DNA from: Marasmius tenuissimus
Taxonomy: Eukaryota > Basidiomycota > Agaricomycetes > Agaricales > Marasmiaceae
NCBI GenBank assembly: GCA_029532415.1
Contig: JAQOTA010000046.1
Coordinates: 2,108,001-2,172,000, forward strand
Direction of reading: 5' to 3'
DNA: 64,000 bases
Both the position numbers and the translations under genes were made by a program. Below, piece after piece: positions 12,191 to 22,002 of this stretch; position 1 is the stretch's first letter, and every line of letters begins with the position of its first letter. The notes below the pieces were generated by a model. It saw only the letters and a list, made by a program, of their open reading frames with translations. It had not been told where the DNA came from and ran no database searches.

Positions 12191-14422
12191 ATGAATACCT
12201 CTTCGGCGATTGTACAAGCAGGTCCACTTAGAAGCACAAACATCAGTGCGATCACTGTACTGGTTGACCTTGCTTGGTCGAGCACACCAGCCCCGAATTA
12301 TATCGCCGATCCGGTATCCTTCCAGCTCCTCTACCATATCGACCTTCTCATTATCGCCGTCTTTGCCCTCTTCTTCCTCCTCCGGCTACCTCGCCTTGTT
12401 GCACGCTTCTGGTCTATATCAGAGCTGTTCGAAGGGCTATTTCTCCACCACCAATCCCTAAGATCACGACGCCGTATTCATTTCAATGCCGAGAAAGGAC
12501 CTAGCCATCGAGATCTTTCGACGGACAATTCTCATAACCGTGTTCGAAGTGCTCGTCGTGTCGGGGAAAAGGGATATTCCGTCGAGCCTAGCTGTCCTCC
12601 GCACGTACTCCCTTACCCGGTGTTTCTGCGCCCCGTAGTACGGCGACTGAGCAAACGGATTGCGCCTGGCATCTCGGCTTCAAACATGATAGTCATGGTG
12701 ATCTACTTTGCGGTTTTGATCTACCCGGCCTTTTACAAGGCCAATCCTTTTGGGACGCCAGATCGGTATGGGTGGATATCGGTGGCACAGTATCCTTTCG
12801 TTCTCGCGATGGCAGGGAAGAACAATGTGTTGGGTTCGCTTTGGGGATTGGGATATGAGAAGGTGTGTCGGTCGTCCTGAATTACCAGCCATTTCTCTGA
12901 CGAAATCGTCTAGCTTAATTTTATGCATCGATTCATCGGAAGGATAGTTGTCCTCGCAGCGAATATTCATGCGCTGGGCTACTGTATGTTCACGTTTCGG
13001 ATTACTGGATCCCTCGATACTGATCTGTCCTTACTACAGTCTACCAATGGACGATTTTGGGTATCCTTCGAGATGCACTCAAGGCACCGACGGCTTATTG
13101 GGGCCTTATTGCGTTGCTTTGCCTCGATCTCCTATATTTCTTTTCGACTCCCTTCTGGAGGAACAAGGCATATCGGACGTTCCTTTCAACACACATATTC
13201 AGTATGATCCTCCTCGTGCCATCCGTAAGCATCATCATCATTGGCTCTTACATCGCTACATCGACCTCTCCGACTGATTCTGCATGCTAGACTATCCTGC
13301 ACAAGGGCATCATGGCGCCCTACGTGTACGCAATGCTTGGTCTTGTCCTATTCGATTGGCTGTTCCGTGTTCTCCGCTCCCGCTGGACAACCGCCATTAT
13401 CCGACCACTTCCCGAACTTGGCGTCACTCACGTTGAAATACGGAGCTTGAACGCTGGTTGGAGAGCAGGTCAACATGTTCGACTTCGTGTATTCTCGAGT
13501 GGGATGGGCATCCTCGGTTGGACGGAAGTTCACCCGTACACGATTGCCAGTATTCCGAACGGACCTGAGGGTTTGATTTTGTTGTGCAAGAAGGCGGGCG
13601 ATTGGACGGAGCGATTGTATGAGCTTGCGAAGACCGGTGGGTACAATGGTCAATATGAGGGGACGAAAGTGAAGGTTTGGGTGGAAGGGCCCTATGGTAA
13701 GCCATCAAATGTACCTTTCCTGTAGATCCTCTTTCTGATTATTTCTTGACTTACAGGGGGTCCGGGGCATATGATGTTCGCCAGTTTCTCTGCCGCTGTC
13801 TTCGTAGTCGGCGGTAGCGGAATAACCTTCGCGCTTTCAGCTGCTCAAGACCTGATCAGGAAGGACGTGGAGGGACATAGTCGAGTCAAGGTTATCGAAA
13901 TCGTTTGGAGTGTTCAGGATCCCAGTGTGTCCCGATATTATTGCAACGAATCGAGGGAACTAAAGCCTTGTTGATATAGCCTCCCTGGTCCCGCTGCTTC
14001 CTATATTGACTTCGATGATTCAACAATCTGTCTTTACTCCTATTCGGATTGCGGTGTTCTATACTCGAGCGGCCACGGGGAAATTCCCATTCTCAGAAGA
14101 ATTCTTCCGCTCAACCACGCTCACGCTCTCACCCGGACGCCCCAAGATCTCCAAGATCATAGAGGGGGTGATCTCTCATACGGTGTCGTTGGGCCGTTCG
14201 GAAGAGTTCAAAGAGCGGGGAAGGATAAGCGGACTGGCAGTTGGAGTATGTGGTCCGGAGGAGATGGTAGAGGGTGTGTTCGACGAGGTCGGAAAGGTCG
14301 ATCCTACGAGGAGAGACCAGGTTGGGGGGATAGAGGTACATGAAGAGTGGGTCCTTTCAGTGTGATCATACGCAACTTCTGAGAACTGACAATCTCTTTT
14401 TGACAGGACTTTTGGATGGTAG
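12191..14422 (+). CDS. Ferric/cupric reductase (FRE family)
   Basis: Seven exons give 627 aa: 12191-12862, 12914-12983, 13040-13224, 13291-13696, 13757-13924, 13980-14346 and 14407-14422. Introns are 51-66 nt. It is a plasma-membrane flavocytochrome that passes electrons from NADPH via FAD and heme to extracellular Fe(III) or Cu(II). Hydrophobic helices begin near residue 45. Heme-ligand-type histidines lie in HRFIGRIVVLAANIHALGYF and in LSTHIFSMILLVPSTILHKG. The FAD-binding motif is HPYTIAS. The NADPH site shows VVGGSGITFALSA and, near the end, VCGPEEM. The last exon, only 16 nt, creates the family-typical ending HEETFGW. All key motifs are present, so it should be functional. It lies between copies of the MGQ(H/R)HQ family with no obvious link to them. 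Confidence 0.93.
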
Positions 14423-14589
14423 GCGACCAGCTGGAGGTCTGGTCGTTACCTTTGCCGTGTGTATATAGTTATTGTGATGTCTTTATGTATTCATGATCTT
14501 ACCTGTTTATCTTCTGTGCCGTGTCCATATATGTGATGTATCTTTACGGATAGAGCCCCAGCTTGTCGCAATCAAGTTCATCGAGCATT

Positions 14590-15020
14590 GCAAAATTCTG
14601 TGATCGCTATGTAGCGAAAGGTCATTGAATGTCCTTCGAGGTCTCAGTCGTACCAGTCTGGTTCAAATTTATTGGGTTTGTTCAAGCCTAAGTTGAGAGC
14701 GACTATAGTTGCGACGAACTTGACTCTTCATGAATTTGTCAAGACTCGCCTCTTTCAAGGGAAGAAGCGCCAGGGGATCCTTGCCGAGATCCGAGAGGAT
14801 CTCTCAAGCGAATAATCCACTTTGCGAGTCCAGTGCTACTATCTCCTTCAACCGTTCCTCCAGCTCCTCAATCTCCTCGACAAGACTTGCGGGTGGTTCA
14901 GGGTACCCCTCTGCCTTCAGTTCAGCAACAAAGGAAGTAAGATTATACACACTCTGCTTCCGGTTCGCAGTGGTGCGAATGAACCCATATAATGTTATGA
15001 CTGGTGTTCACAACGTAAGT
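14590..15020 (-). pseudogene. C-terminal fragment of an MGQ(H/R)HQ-family gene
   Basis: Read on the minus strand, this segment encodes LYGFIR, then NLTSFVAELKAEGYPEPPAS and LVEEIEELEERLKEIV, matching the C-terminus of copies 1 and 2. After about residue 60 the frame shifts, and a second frame continues with LPLKEASLDKF, equivalent to PLTEGNLGNF in copy 2. The sequence from 14590 to 14650 also resembles the 3' flank of copy 2 (21960-22010). The matching N-terminal part lies on the opposite strand at 17734-18475 and exon 1 lies at 21112-21211, so this is one dismembered gene. The middle (LRR) part is missing. Confidence 0.8.
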
Positions 15021-15109
15021 TCAATACTGAGTTATCGACCTGTCTTGGTTCTGGTGTCGTGAATATGAGATTGAGTTGTAAGGTCAAGCTGAAGAGCAAG
15101 ACCTGTTAC

Positions 15110-15260
15110 TGTACAAGTATAAATACTAAAACTGGAACTGCATACATACTGCGAACTGTTGTAAATACTGCGATCTGGACTGTGTACATACTGTGAATTA
15201 CTGCGAATACTGTGGTCTGATAAATAATACTGCGATCAGATAAATAAACGTATCAGAGTC
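15110..15260. repeat. Degenerate TACTGCGA-word repeat
   Basis: The word TACTGCGA or a one-base variant recurs at roughly 15-25 bp spacing (for example near 15148, 15166, 15189, 15201 and 15227) in an A/T-rich context just outside the left mobile-element copy. It is not part of the element, since the right copy lacks it. Confidence 0.5.
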
Positions 15261-15305
15261 ATAGATAAGATATCTTGGATGAAGAAAATGATATACCCCT
15301 TTCGT

Positions 15306-17648
15306 TGTAGCGCCTGCTATTAAAAAGCAGCTTCGGAGCCTTGTTTTTGTGCAATTTTAGCATAAAACAGATAAGAAATGACTAGGTAATACGAGTACTA
15401 GAGCGAGTCCCGAGTGGCTAGTAAAAGGCTCAGATCCTAGCATAAGGAGAGAATAGCGCCTCGGAGGCGTCTCTCCTTATCTCTGAAAACTGTAGGAGTC
15501 GTATAACTGACAAAAGTATCACTTTGGAGGCACGACTAGGGTTTCATGATCTAGATAATCGGTATAGAACGGATCGCATAAAATAGGATTATAGAAAGAA
15601 AAGGATCAAGAGAGCCAACGACCCATGACAGGGGAGTACTTGAAGAACGAGAGCTTGGTATAGTCAAGCTTCGGAGGTGCTGGGCACTCAGCACAGCTGA
15701 CGACGGCATCGATCCAAGCGTTGATGGCTCCAGGAGTACGAGCGGTTTTGAAGTCGAGGAAACCAACTTGAGCAATGGACTTGGCGACCATGTCGATGAC
15801 AGACCTGGCGTCGTGAGGAATGAAGTGGTCAAAGGTGTCCTCGCAGAGATAGATTTCGTCCTGGATCATGTTGTAACGAATCACGTAGCCCCAGTAGATG
15901 GATCTGTGGCGACTGAGGAAGAACTGCTGGAAGATGATTCCGAGGATAGCCTCTCGTTCTGCGTCGAGTGGAATGGGTAGGATGATGCGGCGCTCCTTGA
16001 TCTTATCAGAGTAATCCTCTGGATACCACCAGAGCTTATACAACTCTGGGGAGGAAGTCAGAATGTCGCCTTGGAATTTAGAAAATCGAAAGACTTACTA
16101 TAGAGCAAGTTGTGGAAGTGGTCTTCAATATTGTGCAAGCGTGCCATAGTACACTCGGGGGAAAGTAAGCAAGGAATTGGGACGACCTAGTATTTGCTTA
16201 TACTGACCTCTGGACCTGCCGCTGAAGTGGAAATTTTACTTCGGAAACTAGGAAATTAGCGCGTCGGAGGCGTGGATCCGAACCAGGCACTGGGCGCTAA
16301 ACAATGATCGAGAAGTGATCGAAGGAGTTGCACCGTTGAGGTACCTCCCTTGTACTCGTACATGGAGATATTGACTGTACTAAGGGCATAGTTGGTGCTG
16401 GTGGCAAAACACAGTGCTCAACTGCACTGGGAGGCAAGGGACTAGAAAGAAAGGAATGGTGTACCGAAGAATCGAGTAGGAGTTCTGGCTGAACCATTGA
16501 ACTATTGCCCAGTATCCAAGGCACCAAGATTGGATATAGTGGGGCGGCCATATGGATGGCAGGACATCAGAATTATCCGAGCTACGGAAAGGACATCGAC
16601 CTGGCTATGAACGGCTGGGTAACTCCATGAATATAGGCATCTAGTAGCACTTCGGAGGCAAGTACTTTGCTTCAGACGAAGGGAGTATATGCTTCGGAGG
16701 CAGACAGAACAGGATGACCTATGACGATTGAAGGGTCTAGAACTGGAGAATCAATGCTGCGGAGGCAGATAGGCAGAACGGAACCATCGATAGGAGAGAC
16801 CCGGAAGAAAAGAATGTTAGAGAATGTTCGAGGCTGATAATACTTCCGAAGCAAATTATTGGTTTTGACTTTGGGGTTCAAAAGCGTGGATTAAACACAA
16901 AACTCTCCCAGTATATTCCAAAGTAGGTAGTTTATGCCTCCGAGGCATGGTTTATTCGATATTTGTACAATTCAGTAGAATTAGAGCCTCCTAGAGTATA
17001 TAAGCAGTGGGGTTTTCATCAAGAATCCCCAAGCAATCTGTACGATTAGTATTCAGAGGAGACAAAGCTATTCCACTTGTTGGGTAGTTAGTTAACTCGG
17101 GAGCGCTTCTGGAGAGACATTAGAACGGAATAGAACTTTGTTTGCCCAAACCTAGAAAATCCATTGAACACTTGCTTGACATTGACTTTGCATTGTTTGT
17201 CTGCGACGCCGACTTGACTGGCTGAGCTATTGTTGAACTTCCAAAGCTAATTGGGCTGAGGATATTGTTTGCCGTTGACAGTTGGTCTTCGGTTATTGAC
17301 AGACTTGATTGGAGTCTTTATTGCCATTGTTTGATTTGATTATCTTGTTGCCCCTTGCTGTTTGAGTGGTTCTGAAGCTAGTCGAAGCCTAAGAACGCAC
17401 TTCTGAAGCACCAAACAAACTCTACACTCCCCGAAACAACCTATAAACCTCTCTTCCGAACCCCACTTTTGACCTCCGAACTGGTTTCAGAGGCGAAGCT
17501 ACCTTAGTTGGATAGTTTCTTGAGTCAGATTTCCTTCAGCCTACGATCAACGCCGATCCCCGATTCCCGCACCCTTCGGCTACACTCTTGAGTGTTGGGA
17601 GGATTTGACCTACGAGTTAGATTTTATTATACACCGCGAGTGGCGCTT
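15306..17648 (-). mobile_element. 2.34-kb element, left (inverted) copy
   Basis: This block is the reverse complement of 18760-21102. Position x pairs with 36408 minus x along the whole length, with no indel and no mismatch that I noticed. The outer end (15306) reads TGTAGCGCC and the inner end (17648) reads GGCGCTT, so each copy has short inverted termini around AGCGCC. Just inside the outer end is a hairpin, CTGCT-7nt-AGCAG. The arm contains one two-exon gene (15606-16147, minus) and many copies of a TTCGGAGGC-like word. I see no transposase, reverse transcriptase or Rep/helicase domain, so it is probably non-autonomous or of an unrecognised class. Confidence 0.85.
15606..16147 (-). CDS. 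162-aa unknown protein in element (left copy)
   Basis: This is the mirror image of the gene at 20261-20802; see that entry for the protein. Exon 1 is 16147-16099 and exon 2 is 16045-15606. The two copies appear identical in sequence. Confidence 0.6.
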
Positions 17649-17733
17649 CACAACGGTAGGAGAGTGGCACACCTTTGGCAACCTGAAATTATTCTCCATT
17701 TTCTCGCATTGATCATCGATTCCTATTTTTTAG

Positions 17734-18475
17734 GTGCTGGGAGCGACGCGTGGCAGAAGCCACCCACCGTTTTATTGAGCTCGTAAAGGTCGAAGGCAAC
17801 GCAGAAGTTATTCGCGAAGAACTCAGAGCAATACGAGGTGGTATAAAACTGGGACCTGCCAATGTTTCGTGTCCTTTCGTCAGCTCTCTGTTTTGCAATA
17901 ACATTCGGACCGAGCCCTAGTCCGTTTATTCGATTCAATGAAAGAACTCTGGACGTTGAGGACAATCCATACTGTGAGTTGATACCCTATCCATGTTGTT
18001 ATCAACCGGCATGATGAATGTTTTTAGATAACGAAGAGGGTATCACCGTTTTTGACATTACTGATCCTGACAACCCTGCCTATTGCCACGACTGGGGTAC
18101 TACAGGTCCTATCAGCGCAGTGGAATATCTCGAGAGGTCTCGCTATGACGATTATCATCTCGATCAAGGGCTTAAGCACTTATCGATTACTTTGAGCGAG
18201 TCAAAGTGATACCCAACGATGTGCTCGCTGAAGCTTGGCCTGGGACTTTCCGTGACTCACGTTCCCCACATCCAGCCTCACACGTAGCCAAAATGTTTCC
18301 ATACTCACTCTCGCAGATCTGGCCCTAGCCCCAGCTATTCAGCAGGTCATCCGGAGTGATGAACCGATCCTTGAATTTCTCGAGCCCTTCCTTAATCTTC
18401 CTGAGAAGGCAGCATCGGTTCTACGTGAAATGGACTCCCGACAGCGGCACGGACATAGAACTATTCATAAGGTGG
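17734..18475 (+). pseudogene. N-terminal fragment of MGQ(H/R)HQ-family gene, flipped
   Basis: An intron-1 acceptor (TTTTTTAG, ending 17733) is followed by a frame reading CWERRVAEATHRFIELVKV, matching exon 2 of the intact copies. An extra T near 17890 shifts the frame before AITFGPSPSPF. Exon 2 ends at 17973 (donor GTGAGT). Exon 3 starts at 18028 with NEEGITVFDITDPDNPAYC, and homology continues with frameshifts to EPFLNLPEKAASVLREM near 18430. It then stops, and 18476-18759 has no match. It lies on the plus strand, opposite to exon 1 (21112-21211) and to the C-terminal fragment (14590-15020), between two inverted element copies. Confidence 0.85.
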
Positions 18476-18759
18476 GACCTGCCACGGCGCAGCAGGCGAG
18501 TACGGATTCAAATTCCGTGGGCCGTGCAATTTCCTTTCCTCCTCTGCCTCCTTGACTGATTATCAGTGCTAGTGATCACGTACTCCTTTGTGCACTGGTG
18601 AGTATTTCAAACATATGCTATCAACTCAGCTACCAGTTGTAGGAGGTTGTAGGCTAGACATTGTGCAAGTGTAGTACTTGAGTCAATTGATTTTAAATTT
18701 ATTTTGCGGCCTGGAAATGCCGCGGTGCCCATAGTGCAGTATGTAGTACTGCCACTGTA

Positions 18760-21102
18760 AAGCGCCACTCGCGGTGTATAATAAAATCTAACTCGTAGGT
18801 CAAATCCTCCCAACACTCAAGAGTGTAGCCGAAGGGTGCGGGAATCGGGGATCGGCGTTGATCGTAGGCTGAAGGAAATCTGACTCAAGAAACTATCCAA
18901 CTAAGGTAGCTTCGCCTCTGAAACCAGTTCGGAGGTCAAAAGTGGGGTTCGGAAGAGAGGTTTATAGGTTGTTTCGGGGAGTGTAGAGTTTGTTTGGTGC
19001 TTCAGAAGTGCGTTCTTAGGCTTCGACTAGCTTCAGAACCACTCAAACAGCAAGGGGCAACAAGATAATCAAATCAAACAATGGCAATAAAGACTCCAAT
19101 CAAGTCTGTCAATAACCGAAGACCAACTGTCAACGGCAAACAATATCCTCAGCCCAATTAGCTTTGGAAGTTCAACAATAGCTCAGCCAGTCAAGTCGGC
19201 GTCGCAGACAAACAATGCAAAGTCAATGTCAAGCAAGTGTTCAATGGATTTTCTAGGTTTGGGCAAACAAAGTTCTATTCCGTTCTAATGTCTCTCCAGA
19301 AGCGCTCCCGAGTTAACTAACTACCCAACAAGTGGAATAGCTTTGTCTCCTCTGAATACTAATCGTACAGATTGCTTGGGGATTCTTGATGAAAACCCCA
19401 CTGCTTATATACTCTAGGAGGCTCTAATTCTACTGAATTGTACAAATATCGAATAAACCATGCCTCGGAGGCATAAACTACCTACTTTGGAATATACTGG
19501 GAGAGTTTTGTGTTTAATCCACGCTTTTGAACCCCAAAGTCAAAACCAATAATTTGCTTCGGAAGTATTATCAGCCTCGAACATTCTCTAACATTCTTTT
19601 CTTCCGGGTCTCTCCTATCGATGGTTCCGTTCTGCCTATCTGCCTCCGCAGCATTGATTCTCCAGTTCTAGACCCTTCAATCGTCATAGGTCATCCTGTT
19701 CTGTCTGCCTCCGAAGCATATACTCCCTTCGTCTGAAGCAAAGTACTTGCCTCCGAAGTGCTACTAGATGCCTATATTCATGGAGTTACCCAGCCGTTCA
19801 TAGCCAGGTCGATGTCCTTTCCGTAGCTCGGATAATTCTGATGTCCTGCCATCCATATGGCCGCCCCACTATATCCAATCTTGGTGCCTTGGATACTGGG
19901 CAATAGTTCAATGGTTCAGCCAGAACTCCTACTCGATTCTTCGGTACACCATTCCTTTCTTTCTAGTCCCTTGCCTCCCAGTGCAGTTGAGCACTGTGTT
20001 TTGCCACCAGCACCAACTATGCCCTTAGTACAGTCAATATCTCCATGTACGAGTACAAGGGAGGTACCTCAACGGTGCAACTCCTTCGATCACTTCTCGA
20101 TCATTGTTTAGCGCCCAGTGCCTGGTTCGGATCCACGCCTCCGACGCGCTAATTTCCTAGTTTCCGAAGTAAAATTTCCACTTCAGCGGCAGGTCCAGAG
20201 GTCAGTATAAGCAAATACTAGGTCGTCCCAATTCCTTGCTTACTTTCCCCCGAGTGTACTATGGCACGCTTGCACAATATTGAAGACCACTTCCACAACT
20301 TGCTCTATAGTAAGTCTTTCGATTTTCTAAATTCCAAGGCGACATTCTGACTTCCTCCCCAGAGTTGTATAAGCTCTGGTGGTATCCAGAGGATTACTCT
20401 GATAAGATCAAGGAGCGCCGCATCATCCTACCCATTCCACTCGACGCAGAACGAGAGGCTATCCTCGGAATCATCTTCCAGCAGTTCTTCCTCAGTCGCC
20501 ACAGATCCATCTACTGGGGCTACGTGATTCGTTACAACATGATCCAGGACGAAATCTATCTCTGCGAGGACACCTTTGACCACTTCATTCCTCACGACGC
20601 CAGGTCTGTCATCGACATGGTCGCCAAGTCCATTGCTCAAGTTGGTTTCCTCGACTTCAAAACCGCTCGTACTCCTGGAGCCATCAACGCTTGGATCGAT
20701 GCCGTCGTCAGCTGTGCTGAGTGCCCAGCACCTCCGAAGCTTGACTATACCAAGCTCTCGTTCTTCAAGTACTCCCCTGTCATGGGTCGTTGGCTCTCTT
20801 GATCCTTTTCTTTCTATAATCCTATTTTATGCGATCCGTTCTATACCGATTATCTAGATCATGAAACCCTAGTCGTGCCTCCAAAGTGATACTTTTGTCA
20901 GTTATACGACTCCTACAGTTTTCAGAGATAAGGAGAGACGCCTCCGAGGCGCTATTCTCTCCTTATGCTAGGATCTGAGCCTTTTACTAGCCACTCGGGA
21001 CTCGCTCTAGTACTCGTATTACCTAGTCATTTCTTATCTGTTTTATGCTAAAATTGCACAAAAACAAGGCTCCGAAGCTGCTTTTTAATAGCAGGCGCTA
21101 CA
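18760..21102 (+). mobile_element. 2.34-kb element, right copy
   Basis: This is the exact inverted partner of 15306-17648. The inner terminus at 18760 reads AAGCGCCACTC and the outer terminus at 21102 reads GGCGCTACA, with a hairpin CTGCT-7nt-AGCAG immediately before it. A TATA-like stretch (19403-19411) precedes the longest open region. It sits a few bases inside intron 1 of the broken MGQ(H/R)HQ gene (exon 1 ends at 21112). The flank ACCGTT (21102-21107) matches, in reverse complement, AACGGT at 17652-17657 beside the other copy's inner end. That is the footprint expected if the spacer was inverted after insertion. Confidence 0.87.
20261..20802 (+). CDS. 162-aa unknown protein in element (right copy)
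   Basis: Exon 1 is 20261-20309 (MARLHNIEDHFHNLLY) and exon 2 is 20363-20802, joined across a 53-nt GTAAGT...CCCCAG intron. The protein is rich in aromatic residues (LYKLWWYPEDYSDKIKE, RSIYWGYVIRYNMIQDEIYL) and ends KYSPVMGRWLS. I do not recognise a domain, signal peptide or membrane segment. A proper start codon, a clean intron and a single undisturbed frame suggest it was a real gene when the element moved. It could be an element-encoded factor or captured host sequence. Confidence 0.6.
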
Positions 21103-21111
21103 CCGTTTGAC

Positions 21112-21211
21112 GTTCGTGATGCCACCCTGCTATATAGCGATAAGTGGGTTTCTTTGCGCCGGGATCTGATACTCGAGCAATAGCATAGGTTTCATGTCTT
21201 TGACGACCCAT
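21112..21211 (-). pseudogene. Exon 1 of the broken MGQ(H/R)HQ-family gene
   Basis: The minus strand begins MGRQRHETYAIARVSDPGAK and continues KKPTYRYIAGWHHE, aligning with exon 1 of copy 2 (MGQRHQAYVIACVLDPGAK). A GT follows at 21111, but the exon is one base short compared with the intact copies, so the splice frame is disturbed. Only nine bases of intron 1 remain before the mobile element. The other side of the intron is found at 17649-17733. The upstream flank (21212-21333) resembles the flank of copy 2 (23947-24060). Confidence 0.82.
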
Positions 21212-21333
21212 CAGACTGCAGTATGTATAGGAGGTGGTGGAAGGAGGACAAGGAGTTGTGCAGAACAGCTTGCTCGAAATGACGGTTTGACTTGGAATCG
21301 ACTTCCGGCCGCAGTCACCGTGGGAGTAATTAT

Positions 21334-21850
21334 TAGGTAGTTTGCGTGACACGGTTGGCGTGCGAAAAGCATTGCGTCACACGAACCGTTCGATATTTTT
21401 CGGGATTTGGCGTTGCGTGAGGCCACCACCACTTGCAAATTTTATGTGCATCTCCCACGAGGAACTGAGCTTGTGGGCAGTGTATGGCTCAGAGAGACAC
21501 AATCACACTTCCTACCATTGAGAACTTCTCCCTTTTTCTTGCTAGCTTCATCATCAGTGCTTGCTCAATGCATGCTCGGCACGAACGGTACCGGCTGATG
21601 CCATCACGGCTAGTTTCTTGCCAGTCTACAGGCCCTTCCAGCCGGTCCAACGACCATTAATGATACATCCAATGTCTGAGTGTCTCAAAATAACACTGTC
21701 AGGAACTTTGTTTCAAGGAGATTACAGTAGAATGAGAGGAATTGTATGAGTTTCAAGGTTGCCTCACGCAACGCAAAATCCCGAAAAATATCGAACGGTT
21801 CGTATGACGCAATGCTTTTCGCACGCCAACCGTGTCACGCAAACTACCTA
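21334..21850. mobile_element. 517-bp MITE with ~90-bp inverted termini
   Basis: Bases 21334-21423 and 21761-21850 are inverted repeats of about 90 bp with about two mismatches, both starting TAGGTAGTTTGCGTGACACG. The outside flanks are TTAT on both sides (21330-21333 and 21851-21854), consistent with a target-site duplication, although a TA duplication with shorter termini also fits. No coding capacity is seen in the 340-bp centre. It lies in the 5' flank of the broken MGQ(H/R)HQ gene; the matching flank of copy 2 lacks it. Confidence 0.85.
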
Positions 21851-22002
21851 TTATTTACTAGGTTCAACGATTACCGGTTACCATTACCGCGTGCACTGAG
21901 TCGTCTATGTGCAGTGATGTACGCTTATGGGTGATAGAACCCCCATTACTTCAACACTACAATATTTTATGGTGATCGTTATGTAGTGCAAGTCTCAGTA
22001 CT

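Noticed and set aside
15551..15832. Open frames antisense or shifted to the 162-aa gene in the element
   Set aside because: They overlap the spliced gene in other frames and lack start context. They are treated as shadows.
15306..21102. Interpretation of the two 2.34-kb blocks as LTRs of one retrotransposon
   Set aside because: LTRs are direct repeats. These are inverted, enclose host gene sequence, and no RT, protease, integrase or primer-binding site is seen.
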